Source: Planctomycetia bacterium (GTDB lineage Bacteria; Planctomycetota; Planctomycetia; Pirellulales; UBA1268). Taken from it: 8,660 nucleotides of DNA. The stretch lies in NCBI GenBank assembly GCA_009923125.1, contig RFUD01000079.1, forward strand, positions 1-8,660, in the 5' to 3' direction. The notes under the pieces were generated by a model that had not been told where the DNA came from, searched no databases, and was given only the letters and a program-made list of their open reading frames with translations. Positions within the stretch are counted from its first letter, which is position 1. Every line of letters starts with the position of its first letter. Both the position numbers and the translations under genes were made by a program. This document shows, one piece after another, positions 1 through 5,710 of this stretch.

Positions 1-662
1 TGCCGCGTGGCGAACCGCTGCGGATCGACGCCGCCCGGCAGGGCGAGGTCGCGGACCGTGAAGTTCGGATTGGCCGGATCGGAGCCGAGCGTGAACGGCC
101 CGAAGGCGCTGCCGAGGTAGCCCGCGCCGGCATCGGGGGCGGGCAGGTTCGGCAGGCAGACGTACGGCGGCAGGCTCTGGCGGGGCCCGAGTTCGTGCGC
201 CACGACGCTGCCGAAACTGGGGTAGGTGAGCGCCGGGCTGGGACGATAGCCCGTGAACATGTTGTGCGTGCCACGCTCGTGGGCCGCCTCGCCGTGGGTC
301 ATCGAGCGGATGACCGTGATCCGGTCGGCGACCTGCGCGGTCTTGGGCAGCAGTTCATTGAACCGCACGCCCGGCAGGCTGGTGTCGATCGAACCCATCT
401 CGCCGCGGTATTCGAGCGGCGCCAGCGGCTTGGGGTCGAACGTCTCCTGCTGGGCCCAGCCGCCCGGCAGCCAGATGTGGATCACGCTTTGGGCGGTGCC
501 GGTGAAGTGACGGAACGACTTCGTGTCGGCCCGGGCCGCTTGCAGCCGGAACAGCGACCCGAGCGCGAGCCCGAGCCCGCCCAGGCAGCCCACCTGGAGA
601 AACTCTCGACGCCGGCCTGCAAAAGGTCCGGTGCACCCGGCCATTCCGATTGGTCCGTTCAC
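1..662 (-). CDS. DUF1501 domain protein, Tat-exported (partial, C-terminus off the left edge)
   Basis: The visible 220 codons give the N-terminal part of a DUF1501 protein, a family abundant in planctomycetes with an alkaline-phosphatase/sulfatase-like fold and no settled function. The start is GTG at 662, chosen because AGGAG lies 7 nt upstream (complement of 670-674); the in-frame ATG at 644 has no such site. Residues 17-45 form a Tat signal: RRREFLQ followed by a Gly/Leu-rich hydrophobic stretch ending near QAARA. The mature part has the family hallmarks IWLPGGWAQQETFDPKP (about 63-79), a conserved region around ITVIRSMTH (115-123), and a His-rich segment with H123, H128 and H133 that could bind metal (inference). 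DUF1501 genes usually sit beside a DUF1549/DUF1553 cytochrome-like partner; here the upstream neighbour on the same strand is uvrC, 167 bp away, so any partner would have to lie beyond the left edge. No stop codon is in the window. Confidence 0.9.
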   Translation of the reverse strand, partial: MNGPIGMAGCTGPFAGRRREFLQVGCLGGLGLALGSLFRLQAARADTKSFRHFTGTAQSVIHIWLPGGWAQQETFDPKPLAPLEYRGEMGSIDTSLPGVRFNELLPKTAQVADRITVIRSMTHGEAAHERGTHNMFTGYRPSPALTYPSFGSVVAHELGPRQSLPPYVCLPNLPAPDAGAGYLGSAFGPFTLGSDPANPNFTVRDLALPGGVDPQRFATR

Positions 663-736
663 GGCAGGACTCCTGTGGCGTGCGACGTCCGGTTCGCGTC
701 CCTCCCTCGACCCGCTCCCTCTCGTATCGACACCCG

Positions 737-745
737 ATTCTAACA
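737..745 (-). promoter_or_regulatory. Candidate extended -10 promoter for the DUF1501 gene
   Basis: Read on the minus strand, this is TGTTAGAAT: a TAGAAT hexamer with a TGn extension, inside the 167-bp gap (663-829) between uvrC and the DUF1501 start. It lies 75 nt before the GTG, leaving an untranslated leader of about 65-70 nt. No good -35 hexamer is visible 16-18 nt upstream, as is tolerated for extended -10 promoters. Apart from the weak hairpin at 806-826, the rest of the gap shows nothing recognisable. Confidence 0.35.
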
Positions 746-805
746 CGCCCCTGCAATTTCCGCCCGCGGCGGGACGCGACGGTTCCACCGCCGCCGCAAC
801 GTGAA

Positions 806-826
806 CGCCCGCAAGGCTTTCGGGCG
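806..826 (-). terminator. Weak hairpin at the uvrC 3' end
   Basis: CGCCCG at 806-811 pairs with CGGGCG at 821-826 around a 9-nt loop, starting 3 nt beyond the uvrC stop. There is no T-run after it on the minus strand, so it does not fit an intrinsic terminator well. It could stabilise the 3' end or be chance in GC-rich DNA. Confidence 0.25.
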
Positions 827-829
827 ACG

Positions 830-2194
830 TCAGTCGGCGGTGAACCGCCTGCCCCGCAGCAGATGGTGGTAGTGCTGGGCGAAGCGGTGCGCCTCGTCCC
901 GGACATATTCGAGGAGCCGGAGCGAGAACGCTTCCCGCGACAGCCGCAAGGGCTCGCTGCGGCCCGGCAGGAACACCTCCTCCTCGCGTTTCGCGAGCGA
1001 GATGATGCAGGGCGGGTCGATCCCGAGCGACTCCAGGGCGTCGAGCGCCGCCGACAGTTGTCCCTTGCCGCCGTCCACGAGAAAGATGTCGGGCAGGGGC
1101 TCCCCCTCGCGCACGAGCCGCGCGAAGCGCCGCGACACGACCTCGTGGATGCTCTTGAAGTCGTCGATCCCGTCCACCGTCTTGATCCGGTACCGCTTGT
1201 AGCCGGGCTTGAAGGGCAGCCCGTCGATGAACTGCACGAGGCTCGCCACCGTCTCGTCGCCGGCCAGGTGCGCGATGTCCACGCCCTCGATCACGCGGGG
1301 CGTCTTCTTCAGGCCGAGCACCTTCTCCAGGCCCGCGAGCCCCTTCTTCGGATCGACGAGGAACACCTCCGGCTGCACGTTCTCCTCGAGGTCGCCGCGC
1401 TGGTCGAGCGTTTCCAGGAGACGGATCTCGTCGCGGAGCCGGGCCGCCTTCTCGAACGCGAGCGCCGCTGAGGCGGCCAGCATGTCGGCCCGCATCTCCT
1501 CGAGGAGCCGCTTCTTGCCCCCTTCGAGGAACGTCCTCAGGCGGTTGATGTCCCGACGGTAGTCGTCCTTCGAGATCCGCAGGTTGCACGGGGCGGTGCA
1601 CTGCCCGATCGAGGCGAGCAGGCAGGGGCGGAACCAACGCCACTGTTCGTCGTCGGCGTCGATGTCGAGCGTGCAGGTGCGAAACTTGAAGATCCGTTGC
1701 AGCACGACGATCGCGCCCCGCAGGCTGCCGGCGCTCGTGAACGGGCCGTAGAGTTTGACCCCCTTCTGCCGCGGCGTGCGGGTGAACTCGACCCGGGGGT
1801 AGTCCTCATGGGTCGTGATCTGCAGGTAGGGAAACGTCTTGTCGTCCTTGAGGTCGCTGTTGAATCGCGGCTGCACGTCCTTGACGAGCCGGCTCTCCAG
1901 CAGGAGGGCGTCCACCTCGCTCTCCGCCTCGAGGTAGTCGATGTCGCGGATTTCGCGGACGAGGTCGGCGGTGCGGCGATCCTGCTCGGCGGCCTTGAGG
2001 AAGTAACTCGCCGCCCGGGACCGCAGGTTCTTCGCCTTGCCCACGTAGATCACCCGGCCGGCGGCATCCTTCATCAGGTAGACGCCCGGCGTCTGCGGGA
2101 ACGAACGCACCTTCTCGGCGGCGAGCGAACGGTCGCGGGCCGCGGCGGCCGCGTCGGTGTCGGCGGGGGTCGTCTCGGCGGCACGCTCGCTCAT
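830..2194 (-). CDS. uvrC: Excinuclease ABC subunit C (UvrC), short form lacking the C-terminal HhH domain
   Basis: UvrC makes the two incisions flanking a lesion after UvrA/UvrB recognition in nucleotide excision repair. The 454-residue product has, in order: a GIY-YIG nuclease (about 35-115, PGVYLMKD and VIYVGKAKNLRSR) for the 3' cut; four cysteines C174, C191, C199 and C203 in the pattern that binds an Fe-S cluster in E. coli UvrC; a UvrB-binding UVR motif (about 231-264, with LAFEKAARLRDEI); and the RNase H-like domain for the 5' cut, with the catalytic triad apparent as D306 (GVDIAH), D374 (LVDGGKGQL) and H436 (RDEAHRFA). The protein stops 18 residues after H436, where most bacterial UvrCs (about 600 residues) continue into a tandem helix-hairpin-helix DNA-binding domain. 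No remnant of that domain is visible downstream. The ATG at 2194 is the only start placing a normal N-terminus before the GIY-YIG domain. It has no Shine-Dalgarno, and a -10-like TATACT ends 6 nt before it, suggesting a leaderless mRNA. Divergent from the sulfatase gene. Confidence 0.96.
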   Translation of the reverse strand: MSERAAETTPADTDAAAAARDRSLAAEKVRSFPQTPGVYLMKDAAGRVIYVGKAKNLRSRAASYFLKAAEQDRRTADLVREIRDIDYLEAESEVDALLLESRLVKDVQPRFNSDLKDDKTFPYLQITTHEDYPRVEFTRTPRQKGVKLYGPFTSAGSLRGAIVVLQRIFKFRTCTLDIDADDEQWRWFRPCLLASIGQCTAPCNLRISKDDYRRDINRLRTFLEGGKKRLLEEMRADMLAASAALAFEKAARLRDEIRLLETLDQRGDLEENVQPEVFLVDPKKGLAGLEKVLGLKKTPRVIEGVDIAHLAGDETVASLVQFIDGLPFKPGYKRYRIKTVDGIDDFKSIHEVVSRRFARLVREGEPLPDIFLVDGGKGQLSAALDALESLGIDPPCIISLAKREEEVFLPGRSEPLRLSREAFSLRLLEYVRDEAHRFAQHYHHLLRGRRFTAD

Positions 2195-2200
2195 GTTGTC

Positions 2201-2208
2201 AGTATATT
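2201..2208. promoter_or_regulatory. AT-rich box readable as -10 on both strands (uvrC / sulfatase)
   Basis: This is the only AT-rich stretch in the 72-bp divergent gap 2195-2266. On the minus strand it reads TATACT (complement of 2201-2206), ending 6 nt before the uvrC ATG. On the plus strand it reads TATATT (2203-2208), upstream of the sulfatase gene, leaving a leader of about 50 nt. No convincing -35 hexamer is seen in either direction. The call rests on match to the sigma-70 -10 consensus and on position. Confidence 0.45.
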
Positions 2209-2235
2209 GTCCAACCGGCGCCCGACGGATCGATC

Positions 2236-2254
2236 GCCGCCCGACGCGGGCGGC
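2236..2254 (+). other. Strong hairpin in the sulfatase leader, next to the ribosome binding site
   Basis: GCCGCCCG (2236-2243) and CGGGCGGC (2247-2254) form a perfect 8-bp all-GC stem with the 3-nt loop ACG. The purine-rich CGGAG that probably serves as the ribosome binding site (2256-2260) starts within 2 nt of the stem, and the ATG follows at 2267. Such a stem could limit translation or mark the 5' end of a stable transcript; no ligand-binding fold is evident. Confidence 0.5.
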
Positions 2255-2266
2255 TCGGAGCATCCG

Positions 2267-3766
2267 ATGCACCCGTTTCTGCGGAATGTCTTTCTCCGGA
2301 TGGTCCTCGGACTGGCGGCCGTGGCGGCCACGGAGGCCGCGGCCGGGGGCGCGCGGTTCGTCAATGCATTCGTCACCAACTCGATCTGCAGCCCGAGCCG
2401 GGCCACGCTTCTCACCGGGCAGTATTCCCACAGGAACGGCGTGCCCGTCTTCAATGCGTTCGACGGCTCGCGTGATCACGTGGCGAAGCGGATGCAGGCC
2501 GGCGGTTACCACACCGGCATGGTGGGGAAATGGCATCTCGGCACCGACCCCACCGGCTTCGACCGCTGGATCGTGCTTCCCGGTCAGGGCGACTACGTGA
2601 ACCCGACGTTTCTCGTCCCCGGCGGCACGCTCTCGCTCGGCGGACACTGCACGCAATTGACGACCGATCTCGGCCTCGAGTTTCTCCGCACGCGGCCCCG
2701 CGACAAGCCGTTTTTCCTCATGCTCCATCACAAGGCACCGCATCGCGGCTGGGTGCCGGACGAGCGCAACCGCGCGACGTTCGCGACCCGCGAGCCGCCC
2801 GAACCCGCGACGCTGTTCGACACCTACGCCACGCGGCCGGCCGCCCTGCCGGAGAACGAGCAGACGATCGCTCGCGACCTGACCCGCGGCGATCTCAAGC
2901 TCGTCCCACCGGACGGGCTGTCGCCCCGGGAGCGTCGGAGGTGGCTCGCCGAGAAGCCGATGGAACTCGAGGTGGATGGTCGCCGGCTCACGGGCCCGGA
3001 TCTCGTCCGCTGGAAGTACCGTCGTTTCATGCAGGACTACCTCGCGTGCGTCCAGGGCGTCGACGACGGCATCGGCGAGGTGCTCGAGTGGCTCGATCGC
3101 GAGGGGCTCGCCGAGGACACGATCGTGATGTACACGACCGACAACGGCTGGTACCTCGGCGACCTCGGGATGTACGACAAGCGGTTCATGTACGAGCCGG
3201 GGATGCGGGTGCCGCTGATCGTCCGCGGGCCGGGTGTCCGGGCCGGCATCGCGCCGGAGGAACTCGTGGCCAACATCGATCTGGCACCCACGATCCTCGA
3301 CCTCGCCGGGCTGCCGGTGCCGGAGTCGATGCAGGGGCGGAGCGTCGCGCCGTTGCTGCGCGGCGAGACCCCCGCCGACTGGCGCACGAGCGTCTACTAC
3401 CGCTACTACCACGACCCGGGGCATCACAACACGCGAGCGCACCACGGCGTGCGCACCGCCACCCACAAGCTGATCCGCTATCCGGGCAAGGATGCCTGGG
3501 AGATGTTCGACCTCGTCGCCGATCCCGCCGAGCAGCACAATCTCCTGTTCGACCCGGTGGAGGCGGCTGCGCCCGCGGTGGCGGCCCGGTTCGAGGAGTT
3601 GGAGCGCGAACTCGTGCGGCTCCAGCGGGAATACGGCGACACGGGCTTGTACGCGGATCCATCCACCTGGCCGGCCGGGGGAGTGGATGGGATGCCGGAA
3701 GGCAGGACGTCGCTCGGTCGCGTGGGCGTCACCGAGGCGATCGCGGCCAGCGGCGCCGATCGCTAG
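2267..3766 (+). CDS. Sulfatase family protein lacking the N-terminal Asp-Asp metal-binding segment
   Basis: Type I sulfatases hydrolyse sulfate esters using a Cys converted to formylglycine. The 499-residue product has signature 1, CSPSRATLLTGQ (C41, R45); signature 2, GYHTGMVGKWHLG (80-92, K88, H90); a conserved LMLHHKAPH (151-159); TDNG (291-294, D292/N293, metal ligands); YDKRFMYEPGMRVPL (303-317, with K305); and a normal C-terminal region with HKLIRYP (400-406). The start ATG has CGGAG 6 nt upstream and opens a plausible signal peptide (basic to about residue 11, hydrophobic 12-26). Sulfatases next have RPNVLFIMTDD, whose two Asp bind Ca2+, then about 45 residues before the Cys. Here the signal peptide runs straight into ARFVNAFVTNSICSPSR: about 40 residues are absent, and none of the three plus-strand frames upstream encodes them. 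The usual GEHG/GDHG is GDLG (298-301). The rest is uninterrupted, so this is either a recent in-frame deletion (functionally a pseudogene), an assembly collapse, or a non-catalytic homologue. Substrate unknown. Confidence 0.88.
   Translation: MHPFLRNVFLRMVLGLAAVAATEAAAGGARFVNAFVTNSICSPSRATLLTGQYSHRNGVPVFNAFDGSRDHVAKRMQAGGYHTGMVGKWHLGTDPTGFDRWIVLPGQGDYVNPTFLVPGGTLSLGGHCTQLTTDLGLEFLRTRPRDKPFFLMLHHKAPHRGWVPDERNRATFATREPPEPATLFDTYATRPAALPENEQTIARDLTRGDLKLVPPDGLSPRERRRWLAEKPMELEVDGRRLTGPDLVRWKYRRFMQDYLACVQGVDDGIGEVLEWLDREGLAEDTIVMYTTDNGWYLGDLGMYDKRFMYEPGMRVPLIVRGPGVRAGIAPEELVANIDLAPTILDLAGLPVPESMQGRSVAPLLRGETPADWRTSVYYRYYHDPGHHNTRAHHGVRTATHKLIRYPGKDAWEMFDLVADPAEQHNLLFDPVEAAAPAVAARFEELERELVRLQREYGDTGLYADPSTWPAGGVDGMPEGRTSLGRVGVTEAIAASGADR
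2314..2348 (+). repeat. GC-rich repetitive, palindromic stretch at the presumed sulfatase deletion junction
   Basis: GGCGGCC occurs twice (2314-2320 and 2323-2329), followed by further GGCC units. CCGTGG (2319-2324) and CCACGG (2328-2333) form a 6-bp inverted repeat with a 3-nt loop. This stretch encodes the low-complexity Ala/Gly run at residues 17-28, exactly where the missing N-terminal sulfatase segment should be. Such sequence favours replication slippage and also assembly collapse. Confidence 0.5.
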
Positions 3767-3783
3767 GTCGCGTCCCGCGCGGC

Positions 3784-5634
3784 TTACGCTCCCACGACCG
3801 ACCGCAGGTCGCGCTCCAGCGCGTCGAGCCGGCGACGGAGGCCGTCCTTGGTCGCCGCGAGCGACTCGGCGGGGCCCGGCGGAGCGGCTGTGAACAGATA
3901 AAACTTGATCTTGGGCTCCGTGCCCGACGGACGGGCCGCGACGGCGTTGGCCAGCGGCGGGAATCCCCCGTCGGGCAGCCGTTCGCCCGCCCCGGCGAGC
4001 CCCGCGAGGTCGAAGATCACGAGGTCCCCCTTCACGCCCTCGTAGGCCGTGGGCGTCGAGCCGGGAGTCCATGTCGTGAGCCTCGCCTGGTCGCGGGTGC
4101 GCACGACGTCCAGTCCGCCGATCGTCGCCGGTGGCGTCGCCCGCAGGCCGGCCATGATCTCCTGCATCCGCTGCATGCCGCTCGCGCCGGGCAGCAGGAT
4201 GGAGATCTGGCGCTCCTGGTGGCAGCCGTGCGCGACGGAGAGTTCGTCCAGCTTCTCGTGCGGCGTGCGGCCCGCGGCCTTGAGCGCGGCCGCCTGCTCC
4301 GCCATCAACAGGGCCGCGACGCTCGCATCCTTGTCGCGCACGTGCGTGCCGGCGAGGTAGCCGTGCGACTCCTCGGCGCCGAACACGAAGTGGCCGGGCC
4401 CGAGGCGGTCGAGCGCCGCGCAGATCCACTTGAAGCCCACGAGCTCGGCATCGTCCACCCGCACGCCGTGGGCCTCCGCGATCCGGCGCACGAGGCCGCT
4501 CGTGACCAAGGTCGTGACGATGAAGTCGCCGGGTCGCAGTTCGCCCCGCGCCTTCCGACCGGCGATCGCCTGCTCGCAGAGCAGCGCGCACAACTGGTTG
4601 CCGGTGAGCGTGTCCCACGGGGATCCGGGGGCGCGGGTGAGCGGCGCCGCGGCGCCGAGACGGTCGCAGTCCGGGTCGCTCGCGAGCACGAGGTCGTCGC
4701 CACGGGCACGCGCCTCCTCGATCGGCGCGGTGAGCACGGCGGGATTCTCGGGGTTGGCCACGTGGCCGGGCACGTTGGGAAAGTCGCCGTCGGGCTGTTC
4801 GTGCGGGCCGTAGACACGGAGCCGCTCGAATCCCGCGCCGCGGAGCACGGGCACCACGGCGGTCGCGCCGACACCGTGCAGCGGCGAGTAGAGGATGGAC
4901 AGGTCGCGCGGCCCGGGCGCGGACTGCTCCAGGACCGCGGCCACGAACTGCCTGTCCATCGTCTCCTCGACGAACTGCACACGGCCGTCGGCCACGGCGG
5001 CGTCGAAGCTCTCGCGATGCACCATGCCCACCGTCATCACGCGGTCGATGATCGCCTTGTCGTGCGGCGGCAGCACCTGCACACCGCCGGACCAGTAGAC
5101 CTTCACGGCGTTGTCGCTCGGGGGATTGTGGCTTGCCGTGACCATGATCCCGCAGGTGCTCTTCGTCTCGCGCACGGTGAATGAGAGTTCGGGCGTGCTC
5201 AAGAAGATGCGGAACCCGGCGGCCAGAAGGACCTCGGCGCACAGGCGGGCGAAGTGCTCGGAGCGGTGGCGCGTGTCGTAGGCGATCGAGCAGGTGGGCA
5301 CCGTGCCGGCGGGGGTGACCGACCGCACGTAGTCCGCCAGCCCCTGGGCGCTCTCGCCGATCGTGCGATCGTTGATCGCGTTGGAGCCGACCGGATACAT
5401 CGTGCCGCGGCGGCCCCCGGTGCCGAACGGGATCACGGTCCAGTAGACGTCGTCGAGTTCCTTCCACAGGCCGGCGTCGATCCGGGAGGCGAGTTCCGGT
5501 GCGAACTCCGCGTAGCGCGGCTCGGTGAGCCAGGCCCGCATCGTGCGGGCGGAGTGGTCGGTGATCGTGCCGGCGGCGCTCGCCGCGTCGATCGCGGCGA
5601 GTCGTGCGGCGTGCGCGGTGGTGGCGTTCGTCAT
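3784..5634 (-). CDS. Phosphoglucomutase/phosphomannomutase (alpha-D-phosphohexomutase, PGM2/PgcA-like)
   Basis: This cytoplasmic enzyme interconverts hexose 1- and 6-phosphates (glucose and possibly mannose) through a phosphoserine. The 616-residue product has all four family loops: FGTGGRRG (70-77, domain 1), TASHNPP (166-172) with phospho-acceptor S168, the Mg-binding DPDCDR (320-325), the sugar-specificity loop GAEESHGY (419-426), and the phosphate-binding RPSGTEPKIKFY (568-579). Length and the extra N-terminal helical region (1-65, with LTEPRYAEF) match the roughly 580-residue PGM2/PgcA class rather than the 450-residue ManB/GlmM class. ATG 5634 is chosen as the start that includes this region; no Shine-Dalgarno precedes it. 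It converges on the sulfatase gene with a 17-bp gap that contains no clear terminator, and diverges from the GlmM-type gene across 76 bp, where TATAAA (complement of 5692-5697) is a candidate -10. Exact substrate cannot be fixed from sequence alone. Confidence 0.94.
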   Translation of the reverse strand: MTNATTAHAARLAAIDAASAAGTITDHSARTMRAWLTEPRYAEFAPELASRIDAGLWKELDDVYWTVIPFGTGGRRGTMYPVGSNAINDRTIGESAQGLADYVRSVTPAGTVPTCSIAYDTRHRSEHFARLCAEVLLAAGFRIFLSTPELSFTVRETKSTCGIMVTASHNPPSDNAVKVYWSGGVQVLPPHDKAIIDRVMTVGMVHRESFDAAVADGRVQFVEETMDRQFVAAVLEQSAPGPRDLSILYSPLHGVGATAVVPVLRGAGFERLRVYGPHEQPDGDFPNVPGHVANPENPAVLTAPIEEARARGDDLVLASDPDCDRLGAAAPLTRAPGSPWDTLTGNQLCALLCEQAIAGRKARGELRPGDFIVTTLVTSGLVRRIAEAHGVRVDDAELVGFKWICAALDRLGPGHFVFGAEESHGYLAGTHVRDKDASVAALLMAEQAAALKAAGRTPHEKLDELSVAHGCHQERQISILLPGASGMQRMQEIMAGLRATPPATIGGLDVVRTRDQARLTTWTPGSTPTAYEGVKGDLVIFDLAGLAGAGERLPDGGFPPLANAVAARPSGTEPKIKFYLFTAAPPGPAESLAATKDGLRRRLDALERDLRSVVGA

Positions 5635-5691
5635 CGGAGGTGAGTCCCTGGGGGGCCGCGGGCGGCGGTGTGGCCGCTTCCGAACCGGGCG

Positions 5692-5700
5692 TTTTATACT
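5692..5700. promoter_or_regulatory. AT-rich box readable as -10 on both strands (two mutase genes)
   Basis: TTTTATACT is the only AT-rich stretch in the 76-bp gap 5635-5710. On the plus strand it gives TATACT (5695-5700), 10 nt before the GlmM-type ATG, so the transcript would have a leader of only a few nt. On the minus strand it gives TATAAA (complement of 5692-5697), about 57 nt before the ATG of the larger mutase. No clear -35 hexamer is seen on either side. Confidence 0.45.
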
Positions 5701-5710
5701 CCGTCGCGAC

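Noticed and set aside
2228..2235. GATCGATC palindrome as a possible operator
   Set aside because: An isolated 8-bp palindrome is too short and too common in such sequence to support a site.
1697..2266. Upstream extension of the sulfatase frame, possibly holding the missing N-terminal metal site
   Set aside because: The frame is open but lies opposite uvrC and contains no PNxLFIxxDD-like motif; the signal peptide and ribosome binding site at 2267 mark the start.
3767..3783. Terminator between the convergent sulfatase and mutase genes
   Set aside because: The 17-bp gap has no stem of useful length and no T-run on either strand.
2530..5184. An 884-codon open frame on the plus strand
   Set aside because: It is a low-complexity Arg-rich shadow of the sulfatase followed by the antisense of the mutase, with no recognisable domain.
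830..5467. A 1545-codon open frame on the minus strand joining uvrC to sequence opposite the sulfatase and part of the large mutase
   Set aside because: Only the last 454 codons match a protein family. The rest is Arg/Ala/Pro-rich antisense of the sulfatase and an off-frame reading of the mutase, an expected effect of high-GC codon bias.
5632..5645. CACCTCC just before the large mutase ATG (minus strand), identical to the 16S anti-Shine-Dalgarno; its complement on the plus strand is a perfect ribosome binding site
   Set aside because: No plus-strand start codon lies at a suitable distance in a coding frame, and an anti-Shine-Dalgarno copy in the mRNA has no supported role here; probably chance.
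5525..5710. N-terminal extension of the GlmM-type protein in the open upstream frame
   Set aside because: It overlaps the 5' end of the divergent mutase, is Arg-rich without family similarity, and would displace the first catalytic loop from its usual distance to the start.
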